Assembly: GCA_012842545.1 (NCBI GenBank)
Contig: DUSQ01000050.1
Span: 1 to 8,859 of the forward strand
Origin: Coprothermobacter sp.
GTDB lineage: Bacteria; Coprothermobacterota; Coprothermobacteria; Coprothermobacterales; Coprothermobacteraceae
Direction: 5' to 3'
DNA: 8,859 bases
The notes under the pieces are model-generated. The model made no database searches. It was given only the letters and a program-made list of their open reading frames with translations, and had not been told where the DNA came from. Of this stretch, positions 1 to 5,915 are shown one piece after another. Position 1 is the first letter of the stretch, and each line of letters begins with the position of its first letter. Position numbers and translations under genes: made by a program.

Positions 1-1958
1 ACAAAAATGGGTATGAGTATGAGAGACACCACCGTACTCAACTTCATCAGTATGTTAATGGAGGGGCCAGCTGTGTCCTTCAATGGATCACCAACCGTGT
101 CACCGATGACTGCGGCATGGTGCGCCTCAGAACCCTTTCCACCCAAAAAACCACCTTCGATAAGCTTTTTCGCATTATCCCAGGCTCCACCTGCATTCGC
201 CATGTAAACTGCCATAACAAATCCACTCACTGTCTGCCCGATGAGTACACCGCCCACGCCTTCGACTCCTAGCAAGAAGTAAGAAGCCAGAGGCAGAATC
301 AGAGCCAATAGAGCAGGTACCACCATGTTCTTCAAGGCATGTTGCGTGCTAATACCCACGCATACCACGTAGTCGGGGTCGGCTTGGCCTGATAGCAAAC
401 CAGGTATCTCTTTAAACTGACGTCTGACCTCTTTCACAATGACAAAAGCAGTCCTGGACACAGCATTGATGACAATGGAAGAGAACAGGAACGGTGAAGC
501 TGCTCCCACCATGACTCCTGTGAGCACTTTGGGATCTGAAACATCCAGTGCTTGTAGCCCAACAGCGCTGTTGAATGCCGCAAATAAGGCCAAAGCCGTT
601 AGCGCAGCCGAAGCAATGGCAAAACCCTTCCCCATGGCAGCCGTCGCGTTACCCAAAGCATCTAGTCCGTCAGTAACCTCACGTACTTGAGGTGAGAAAT
701 GAGCCATTTCAGCTATGCCACCAGCATTGTCTGCCACAGGTCCATAAGCATCCACTGACAGTGAATATGCCAAAGTGCAAAGCATACCTACTCCAGCCAA
801 GGCAATTCCAAACAGCCCAGCACTATAGTAAGAAATGATGGTGGCCAACCCCACCAGTATGACAGGGAAAAAGGTGGACTGCATGGCAATTGCCATACCC
901 GAAAGAATGTTTGTGGCTGCTCCAGTCTCACTTGCTTTCGCTATTTCCTTTATGGGCTCGCCCATGGTGTAGTAATCAGTTATAAAACCAATGGCGATGC
1001 CCACAATCATGCCTGCCACTGTCGACACAACATAAGACCAGCTTGCACTTGTCCAAAGCGGAATAAGGCAGACAGAAACCACAGCCAGGAGTGTCACCAG
1101 CACGCTTCCCATCCTAAACACATTCGCAGGCTCCATGCGGGAGCGAGAGGAGATTCCTCTGACAAGCAATATGGTAAACCAGGAAGAAAGGGCACCCAAA
1201 GCCACTGCCCACAAAACAAAACTCAAGCCAACCATGTTTTGTTCAGCTAAAGCCAAAACAATACAAGCAACAATGGAACCCACATAGGACTCATACAGGT
1301 CAGCTCCCATACCGGCTACGTCACCTACGTTGTCACCCACGTTGTCAGCTATGACTGCAGGGTTTCGTGGATCATCTTCGGGTATGTTGGCTTCCACCTT
1401 CCCAACCAGGTCTGCACCAACGTCAGCAGCTTTGGTGAAAATGCCTCCGCCCACACGGGCAAAAAGCGCAACAAATGAAGCTCCCAAACTAAAACTACTG
1501 ACAATGTTTCCTGCCTTTTCGAAACCGCCGAAGATAAAAACCACAAGCCCCAGACCGAGCAAACCGAAGGCAACCACGGTCATACCCATGACAGATCCGG
1601 CAGAAAAAGCAACAGCAAGAGCATCTCCACTACCTTTCCTAGCGGCTTCGGTAGTACGCACATTTGCCAGTGTGGCAATCTGCATCCCAATGTACCCAGC
1701 TGCAATGGAAAACAGCGCACCGGCCAAGAAAGCGATCGCCGACTTAAAACCCGTAAGTAAGGCAAGTACGACAAAGAGAATGCCGATCCACGGGAACATG
1801 ACCTTGTATTCACTGGATAGGAACGCCTTAGCTCCATCGTGGATGTGGCCACTGATTTGCGCAGCCAAAGTGTTTTCCACTTTTATGCCCAGAATCCAAC
1901 GAGCGTTAACGATGACCGTTAGCAGTAAAAGTACTGCAACTGCAAAAAACTCGAGCAC
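1..1958 (-). CDS. hppA: Membrane-bound K+-dependent ion-translocating pyrophosphatase (partial, 3' end outside window)
   Basis: Hydrolyses pyrophosphate to phosphate in the cytoplasm and couples this to pumping Na+ and/or H+ across the membrane. 652 complete codons are visible and the reading frame runs off the left edge inside the last hydrophobic segment, so only a short C-terminal piece is missing. Family motifs appear in order: DVGADLVGKVE (about residues 179-189), DNVGDNVGD (205-213), DAYGPVADNAGG (403-414) and GDTVGDPLKDTAGPS (619-633), separated by many hydrophobic helices. GNATAAMGK (436-444) has Ala-440 and Gly-443 where K+-independent enzymes have Lys and Thr, so K+ dependence is expected. 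The helix-6 glutamate lies in LYESY (Glu-223), the placement found in Na+-PPases and some H+-PPases, so the pumped ion is undecided. GTG at 1958 is preferred because GGAGG lies 7 nt upstream; an in-frame GTG at 1964 sits too close to that site. Divergent from mazG. Confidence 0.96.
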   Translation of the reverse strand, partial: MLEFFAVAVLLLLTVIVNARWILGIKVENTLAAQISGHIHDGAKAFLSSEYKVMFPWIGILFVVLALLTGFKSAIAFLAGALFSIAAGYIGMQIATLANVRTTEAARKGSGDALAVAFSAGSVMGMTVVAFGLLGLGLVVFIFGGFEKAGNIVSSFSLGASFVALFARVGGGIFTKAADVGADLVGKVEANIPEDDPRNPAVIADNVGDNVGDVAGMGADLYESYVGSIVACIVLALAEQNMVGLSFVLWAVALGALSSWFTILLVRGISSRSRMEPANVFRMGSVLVTLLAVVSVCLIPLWTSASWSYVVSTVAGMIVGIAIGFITDYYTMGEPIKEIAKASETGAATNILSGMAIAMQSTFFPVILVGLATIISYYSAGLFGIALAGVGMLCTLAYSLSVDAYGPVADNAGGIAEMAHFSPQVREVTDGLDALGNATAAMGKGFAIASAALTALALFAAFNSAVGLQALDVSDPKVLTGVMVGAASPFLFSSIVINAVSRTAFVIVKEVRRQFKEIPGLLSGQADPDYVVCVGISTQHALKNMVVPALLALILPLASYFLLGVEGVGGVLIGQTVSGFVMAVYMANAGGAWDNAKKLIEGGFLGGKGSEAHHAAVIGDTVGDPLKDTAGPSINILMKLSTVVSLILIPIF

Positions 1959-1964
1959 ACTCAC

Positions 1965-1972
1965 CCCTCCCC
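1965..1972 (-). promoter_or_regulatory. Ribosome binding site of hppA
   Basis: On the minus strand this reads GGGGAGGG, with the core GGAGG at 1970-1966. It lies 7 nt before the GTG at 1958 but only 1 nt before the GTG at 1964. This decides in favour of the 1958 start. Confidence 0.7.
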
Positions 1973-1978
1973 TTTTAA

Positions 1979-2006
1979 CTTTCAGTTAATATAACATAAA
2001 TAGAAT
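1979..2006 (+). promoter_or_regulatory. Candidate promoter for the mazG–rqcP–M16 unit
   Basis: CTTTCA (1979-1984), a 16-nt spacer and TAGAAT (2001-2006, five of six bases matching TATAAT) would start transcription near 2013. Its -10 overlaps the complement of the hppA -10 by 2 bp. A second possibility is TAAGAT (2031-2036), which would put the start at about the mazG ATG and give a leaderless message. The -35 is weak in either case, so this is an inference from position and a fair -10 only. Confidence 0.35.
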
Positions 2007-2034
2007 TATACCAAGATTCTCGCACTGGTGTAAG
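2005..2034 (-). promoter_or_regulatory. Sigma-70-type promoter for hppA
   Basis: On the minus strand a perfect -10 hexamer TATAAT (2010-2005) is preceded, after an 18-nt spacer, by CTTACA (2034-2029), which matches four of six bases of the TTGACA consensus. Transcription would start near 1998 and give a leader of about 40 nt before the hppA GTG. The -35 lies only about 9 nt from the mazG start codon, so hppA and mazG transcription probably interfere with each other. Confidence 0.7.
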
Positions 2035-2042
2035 ATGTTAAT

Positions 2043-3089
2043 ATGGAGCGGTACAAGGTTGTAAAAGGTTTGGATGTGTGTGTTGATACAGACACGCCTT
2101 GCCAACAAGAGCGTGGTCATATACGACTGCCAGCAGTCATAAACGACTGGCAGCAAGTTCTAGAGGATGTCTGGAAAAGTCTGCTGACCAACGAAGACAC
2201 AACTGTGGTAATCACGAGTAAACTGGAAGACGCCCTGCTTTTTTCCAATCTATTCCTACAAAGCTTGGGTTATACATCCCAAAGGGCCGCCTTGGAGCTG
2301 CAGAGTATTTTTAGGTTGTCAGAGCCACCTTCTTTTGAAAACATTAGTGAGCAGTATTCACTGCCTGACGCGGTGGGTTATCAGTTCATGCGTTTCAAGA
2401 AAGTGGTTGAAACCCTAAGGGAAAAGTGTCCCTGGGATAGGGAAGTCACTCCCTATCAATTGGTTACCCTGAGCCGTGAAGAACTTAGTGAGCTCATGGA
2501 AGCTATTACAAAGGAAGACACGGATAATTACGCTGAAGAACTGGGAGACTTATGGCTTCATCTACTGCTTCACAGCGTCATAGCAGAGGAAAATGCCGCC
2601 TTCAAATTGGTTGATGTTTTTAACAAAGCCTCAGAGAAAGCAATCTTGAGGCATCCTCATGTGTTCGCATCAGATCATGATTCAGACGCTGCCACTGTCC
2701 TAAGCAAGTGGCAGGAACGCAAAGGAAAAAACAACGCGGAGGAAACTGTTCCAGCAAATGTTTTTGTCTGGGCGCTTCGTTTGCAGGATGAAGCCCACCA
2801 CCATGGTTTAGATTGGGAAAATCCCATGGAATTAAGAGACAAACTTGAAGAAGAATTTGAAGAACTTAGCTCTGCATATGAAAGTAAAGAGCCTGACAAG
2901 CTAAAGGAAGAGGTGGGCGATCTCCTGTTTACGGTAGTTAATTTGGCAAGGCTACTTAACGTGGATCCTGAAGACGCTCTTCTTCACAGTAGCAGAAAGT
3001 TCCAGAAGCGTCTAAAATACGTGACGGAGCATGAAGGGGAAAGTGACATAGAAACTTTATGGGAAAAATCAAAGAATGAGGTTGGATAA
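2043..3089 (+). CDS. mazG: MazG-type nucleoside triphosphate pyrophosphohydrolase with an N-terminal extension
   Basis: Hydrolyses (d)NTPs to the monophosphate and pyrophosphate; the family is linked to nucleotide-pool cleaning and stress control. The product has 348 residues. Residues about 112-210 form a first MazG domain with CPWDRE (129-134), EELSEL (146-151) and EELGDL (165-170). Residues about 240-330 form a second one with EEEFEEL (269-275) and KEEVGDL (288-294), the Mg2+-binding EExxE...ExxD pattern, followed by VNLARLLNVDPEDAL as in E. coli MazG, whose C-terminal domain carries the activity. E. coli MazG is 263 residues; the extra ~110 N-terminal residues here are not a complete tetrapyrrole methylase, which precedes MazG in Firmicute YabN, and I do not recognise them. 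ATG 2043 is the first possible start (in-frame stop at 2031-2033), but no Shine-Dalgarno precedes it. GTG at 2076, after AAAGG, is an alternative. The last 14 nt overlap rqcP. Confidence 0.93.
   Translation: MERYKVVKGLDVCVDTDTPCQQERGHIRLPAVINDWQQVLEDVWKSLLTNEDTTVVITSKLEDALLFSNLFLQSLGYTSQRAALELQSIFRLSEPPSFENISEQYSLPDAVGYQFMRFKKVVETLREKCPWDREVTPYQLVTLSREELSELMEAITKEDTDNYAEELGDLWLHLLLHSVIAEENAAFKLVDVFNKASEKAILRHPHVFASDHDSDAATVLSKWQERKGKNNAEETVPANVFVWALRLQDEAHHHGLDWENPMELRDKLEEEFEELSSAYESKEPDKLKEEVGDLLFTVVNLARLLNVDPEDALLHSSRKFQKRLKYVTEHEGESDIETLWEKSKNEVG
2118..2157 (+). repeat. Imperfect 20-bp tandem duplication inside mazG
   Basis: Units 2118-2137 and 2138-2157 match at 16 of 20 positions; the core ACGACTGsCAGCA (2123-2135 and 2143-2155) differs at one base. 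That C/G difference makes CTGCCAG (2127-2133) and CTGGCAG (2147-2153) perfect inverted repeats, so the RNA could form a 7-bp stem with a 13-nt loop. The period is not a multiple of three, so the two copies are read in different frames. It lies in the unrecognised N-terminal part of MazG. Confidence 0.6.
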
Positions 3090-3324
3090 GTTTCTGAAAG
3101 AAAGCGGTATCATCAAGCGGCGCACTTTGGCACAAAAAATAATCCAGGCAGGCTATGTGAGATTGAATGGAAAAGTAGCTAAACAATCAGATTCGGTGAA
3201 GGTCGAAGATGTGATTGAGGTGGATACCCCTGTGGCCTATACTCGTTACGTAGTAATAAACGTGGAGCGCCCTTCAAAAGCAGAACTTGAAGAAAGACTT
3301 AAGAAAACTGATGAACTTCTGTAG
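3076..3324 (+). CDS. rqcP: RqcP/YabO-type S4-domain RNA-binding protein
   Basis: An 82-residue protein that is almost entirely an S4 RNA-binding domain: MRLDKFLKESGIIKRR at the N-terminus, then AQKIIQAGYVRLNGKVAKQSD, the typical helix-turn and VNGK-like loop. In Firmicutes the RqcP (YabO) protein binds the 50S subunit carrying a stalled peptidyl-tRNA and works with RqcH in alanine tailing during ribosome quality control. The start overlaps the end of mazG by 14 nt and has only a poor ribosome binding site, which suggests translational coupling. The mazG–rqcP neighbourhood mirrors yabN–yabO in Bacillus and supports RqcP over the related heat-shock protein Hsp15, which has a similar S4 domain but is longer. 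The C-terminus (about residues 60-82) is charged and probably helical. The start of the S4 motif at residue 1 fixes ATG 3076. Confidence 0.85.
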   Translation: MRLDKFLKESGIIKRRTLAQKIIQAGYVRLNGKVAKQSDSVKVEDVIEVDTPVAYTRYVVINVERPSKAELEERLKKTDELL

Positions 3325-3357
3325 AACTCTTAGTACCCAAATTTAGCAGATCACTCG

Positions 3358-3365
3358 AAGGAGGT
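3358..3365 (+). promoter_or_regulatory. Strong ribosome binding site of the M16 peptidase
   Basis: AAGGAGGT lies 5 nt before ATG 3371. This is the strongest Shine-Dalgarno in the rightward unit and fixes the start. The 46-nt gap from rqcP shows no terminator and no convincing promoter, so the peptidase is probably co-transcribed with mazG–rqcP but translated independently. Confidence 0.8.
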
Positions 3366-3370
3366 AAGAA

Positions 3371-4579
3371 ATGAATATTGAAGTGCTCAGCACGGAGTTT
3401 CCATCGCTTTACGCAAAAAGAGATACCAGCGTGTTTTCCATAACCATGGCCATACCAGGTGGTGCCATGGTTGAAGAAGAAGACCAATACGGATATGCTC
3501 ACCTGTTGGAACACATGCTTTTTAGGGGAACGCGCAGCTACCCGACAAGCAAAGATTTAGCCATGGAAATAGAAGGCGTGGGTGGCCGCTACAACGGTTT
3601 TACCACCTACGATGCCATCTATCTAACAGCAACAGTACCGGCTAGTTACTGGCAAAACGCTATAAAAGCCATGTTCAGCTTGGCTTACGAGCCTTTATTA
3701 GAAGAAACTTCTTTGTCTATTGAAAAACAGGTCGTTATTAGTGAAATCCAGATGGCTCAAGATCAGCCAGAGGAAAGGGCCTACTCACACTTGCAAAAGC
3801 TCATGTGGAATGGCCATCGTCTGGGTGAAGACGTTATTGGTAGGCGCAAAGATATTGAAAACGCCACCAGGGGAAAACTATGGAGTTTTTGGGAAAAATT
3901 GATCAACCAAAAACCCTGCGTTGCAATGGCGGGCCCGTTGGACAAAAGGGTACTGGAGGACTTCCTTAAAAATGTGGAAATTCCTGCCACTTTGATTGAT
4001 CCCTTGAGGGAAATGGAAAAACCTAACTTTAATCCAGGCACCTCAAGAATAAAGGAAGACACTCAGCAGACCTATTACAGGCTTGCTTTACAAGCTTGTG
4101 AAGCAGCAAAAGACGACATTTTTGTTTACCAGCTCATATCAAATATTCTTGGTGGGTCCAGTTTCAGCCAGCTGTTTCTGCGAATAAGGGAGGAAGAAGG
4201 CCTTAGCTATTCTGTTTACTCCTCAGTAGAGGCAACTTCGGTAGCAGGTGCACTTGTTTTCTCCTGTGATCTAAAACCAAAGGGCTTAGACAGAGCGAAA
4301 ATCATAATCCAGGAGGAACTAGAAAGGTTGAACCAAGGAAAACTAACCCACGAAGAACTGGATAGATTTAAAAGGTTCACTGTGGGTGCATATACCATGA
4401 GTTTGGAGTCCACTTCCAGTATTTCTCTCCTTCTTGCCGACAGGTTCCTTACTCGGAACTGCATCTGGGACCCACAAAGCGAAATTCAGTACATAAACAA
4501 CATAAACGTGGATCTCATAAGCGAAAGTTTGAGCCGCAGTGTGGAAGCTGGATCTGCTGAGGTAATCCTGGGACCCTAA
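3371..4579 (+). CDS. Zinc-dependent peptidase of family M16 (M16B-like)
   Basis: A 402-residue cytoplasmic zinc peptidase; no signal peptide or membrane segment is visible. The inverted zinc motif HLLEH is at residues 44-48 (His-44 and His-48 bind zinc, Glu-47 is the catalytic base) and the third ligand is probably Glu-125 in VVISEIQ, the usual spacing for the family. The second half, about residues 230-400, is the paired non-catalytic M16 domain with LFLRIREEEGLSYSVYS, where Arg-273 and Tyr-280 fit the conserved substrate-binding Arg/Tyr pair. Having both the zinc site and the Arg/Tyr pair in one ~400-residue chain fits a self-sufficient homodimer of the mitochondrial-processing-peptidase type, rather than one half of an inactive/active pair. 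The natural substrate cannot be read from the sequence; such enzymes degrade or process peptides. The stop overlaps the stop of the opposing rodA by 4 nt. Confidence 0.92.
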   Translation: MNIEVLSTEFPSLYAKRDTSVFSITMAIPGGAMVEEEDQYGYAHLLEHMLFRGTRSYPTSKDLAMEIEGVGGRYNGFTTYDAIYLTATVPASYWQNAIKAMFSLAYEPLLEETSLSIEKQVVISEIQMAQDQPEERAYSHLQKLMWNGHRLGEDVIGRRKDIENATRGKLWSFWEKLINQKPCVAMAGPLDKRVLEDFLKNVEIPATLIDPLREMEKPNFNPGTSRIKEDTQQTYYRLALQACEAAKDDIFVYQLISNILGGSSFSQLFLRIREEEGLSYSVYSSVEATSVAGALVFSCDLKPKGLDRAKIIIQEELERLNQGKLTHEELDRFKRFTVGAYTMSLESTSSISLLLADRFLTRNCIWDPQSEIQYINNINVDLISESLSRSVEAGSAEVILGP

Positions 4580-4600
4580 TGGGTCTCAGGCTCGGGCCTG
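4570..4600. terminator. Two adjacent hairpins at the convergent M16/rodA junction, possible bidirectional terminator
   Basis: GGGACCC (4570-4576), loop TAAT and GGGTCTC (4581-4587) form a 7-bp stem with one G-U pair in the rightward RNA; in the leftward RNA the same site has one A-C mismatch. Next to it CAGGC (4587-4591), loop TCGG and GCCTG (4596-4600) form a perfect 5-bp stem in either direction. No U-run follows on either side, so this is not a standard intrinsic terminator. Termination here is inferred from position: the stop codons of both genes lie in the first loop region and there is no intergenic space. Confidence 0.4.
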
Positions 4601-5661
4601 TAAGAAAGAAACGTAAAAAGCATAACCATGTTCATGAGAAGAGCAGATCCACCATAACTTATGAAAGGCAATGGAATACCAGTTATGGGCATTAAACCCA
4701 GGTTCATTCCAATGTTAATGCCAAACTGGACAAGCCAAGCACACAGTGTCATGAAGCAAAACTTTTTTTGCTGATCATCGGGGACAAAGAAGGCAAACCC
4801 CACTCCACCCAGGACAAAAGAACATATGAGCGCCAACAGACTCACTGCGCCCCAGAAACCAAGGACATAGGATATGGTTGCAAAGATGAAATCTGCATGG
4901 TCCACAGGGAGATACCCGTAGTAAAGAAAATAGGCATCATTTAAGCCTTTACCCTTTAAGCCACCACTTCCAATGGCAGTCCACGCTTGAATAAGGTTGT
5001 AACCGGAGCCAGAGGGGTCATCAAAGGGATTCAAAAAACTCAGCAAACGACGCTTTTGGTAATCCTTTAGCCCTTTTTCCCAAAGTGTGGGAAAGGCAAG
5101 AATAACTGCGTAAGCTCCAGAAAGAAGAACTCCCCAGTTCACACCTTCAATGATGAGGTAAGACACAAACTCCACCATCAAGACGATGCTGGTTCCCAAA
5201 TCCGGCTGAATCAGCACCAGTGCAATGTAAACCATGGCAGCAATTACACTCACAGTCCACTTCTTAATACCGCTAAGGCGGCCGCTTATCCAAACCATTA
5301 GCAACGGTAAAGATAGTTTTGCAAGCTCTGAAGGCTGGAACTGGAATGACCCAAGAGATATCCATCTTTGGGCACCGTAAGCTTCTTCGCCAAGAACCAA
5401 AGTTACCAATAGAAGGACTACGGTTAAAGCAGTCAAATAAGGAGCAACTTTTAAGACATAGGCAAATCCCACGTAAAGAATGACCAAGCCCACCAAAAGT
5501 CCTGCTGTAAAAGCAATCAACTGCGTTTTCACATAGTCCGTCATGAAGGTGCTAAATTCGTAACCAGGTTGGGTTGCCGCAGAAATACCCACCAAACCAA
5601 ACAAAACCAGCGCAACAGCGCTAATAACACAGATTAATCCAAAGACAAACCTGATCTTCAC
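4576..5661 (-). CDS. rodA: RodA, SEDS-family peptidoglycan glycosyltransferase
   Basis: Polymerises lipid II into glycan strands during side-wall elongation, as partner of PBP2. A 361-residue polytopic membrane protein with about ten hydrophobic segments. SEDS motifs appear in order: GAQRWISLGSFQFQPSELAK (96-115), IQPDLGTS (151-158), YQKRRLLSFLNP (201-212), GSGGLKGKGL (231-240), LPVDHADFIF (251-260) containing Asp-257, which corresponds to the essential aspartate of E. coli RodA (Asp-262), and ITGIPLPFISYGGSALL near the C-terminus. The DHADFIF/KGKGL style and the mrdA operon favour RodA over FtsW. The start is GTG 5661, whose GTGA overlaps the minE stop by 4 nt. Oddity: after DFIFATI the sequence is SYVLGFWG where most SEDS proteins have a glutamate pair (EELG or similar). 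The 3' end overlaps the opposing peptidase gene. Confidence 0.95.
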   Translation of the reverse strand: MKIRFVFGLICVISAVALVLFGLVGISAATQPGYEFSTFMTDYVKTQLIAFTAGLLVGLVILYVGFAYVLKVAPYLTALTVVLLLVTLVLGEEAYGAQRWISLGSFQFQPSELAKLSLPLLMVWISGRLSGIKKWTVSVIAAMVYIALVLIQPDLGTSIVLMVEFVSYLIIEGVNWGVLLSGAYAVILAFPTLWEKGLKDYQKRRLLSFLNPFDDPSGSGYNLIQAWTAIGSGGLKGKGLNDAYFLYYGYLPVDHADFIFATISYVLGFWGAVSLLALICSFVLGGVGFAFFVPDDQQKKFCFMTLCAWLVQFGINIGMNLGLMPITGIPLPFISYGGSALLMNMVMLFTFLSYRPEPETH

Positions 5662-5915
5662 CGTCTACTCTTTTGGCCTCTAACAGGAACACGTATGCTA
5701 AGTAGCAATCTACCGTTGTCCAACTTATCAGTACAAATTTCGGCCGCTCCGGTTTCAATGTCAGCATAACGTTTTACCACAGCCAAGATTTCCTTTTCCA
5801 TTTGCTCCAGATCAGCATTGTCAAATATGCCACGGTCATGTATGAGCATGACTTCAAGGCGCTGCTTCGCATCATTCTTTGTACGCTTGCCAAATAGATC
5901 GCTAAACCAAGACAT
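5658..5915 (-). CDS. minE: Cell division topological specificity factor MinE
   Basis: An 85-residue protein that stimulates the MinD ATPase and displaces MinC, producing the oscillation that places the division ring at mid-cell. The N-terminal MSWFSDLFGK can form the short amphipathic membrane-binding helix. It is followed by AKQRLEVMLIHDRG (16-29), the conserved anti-MinCD segment that contacts MinD. EQMEKEILAVVKRYADIE (37-54) matches the dimerising topological-specificity domain, and LLLSIRVPVRG forms the last strand. Length is normal for MinE (about 80-95). The ATG overlaps the minD stop as TAATG (1 nt shared), and the GGGGTGAGGG stretch inside the minD end can act as the ribosome binding site. 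The downstream TGA overlaps the rodA GTG. Confidence 0.95.
   Translation of the reverse strand: MSWFSDLFGKRTKNDAKQRLEVMLIHDRGIFDNADLEQMEKEILAVVKRYADIETGAAEICTDKLDNGRLLLSIRVPVRGQKSRR

Noticed and set aside
1349..1852. Two shorter minus-strand open frames (1349-1573 and 1580-1852)
   Set aside because: They are out of frame with hppA but overlap it on the same strand, and their products show no recognisable motifs.
1330..1989. A 219-codon open frame on the plus strand
   Set aside because: It lies wholly antisense to hppA, whose minus-strand frame has strong family motifs throughout; the plus-strand product is low-complexity in Ala, Pro, Ser and Thr and has no family features.
2043..2380. A tetrapyrrole methylase domain before MazG, as in YabN
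   Set aside because: The segment is only about half the length of that domain and shows none of its glycine-rich SAM-binding motifs, so a functional methylase cannot be supported.
3325..3370. Possible terminator or promoter between rqcP and the peptidase gene
   Set aside because: The 46-nt gap has no stable inverted repeat, no U-run and no convincing -10/-35 pair; only the ribosome binding site is supported.
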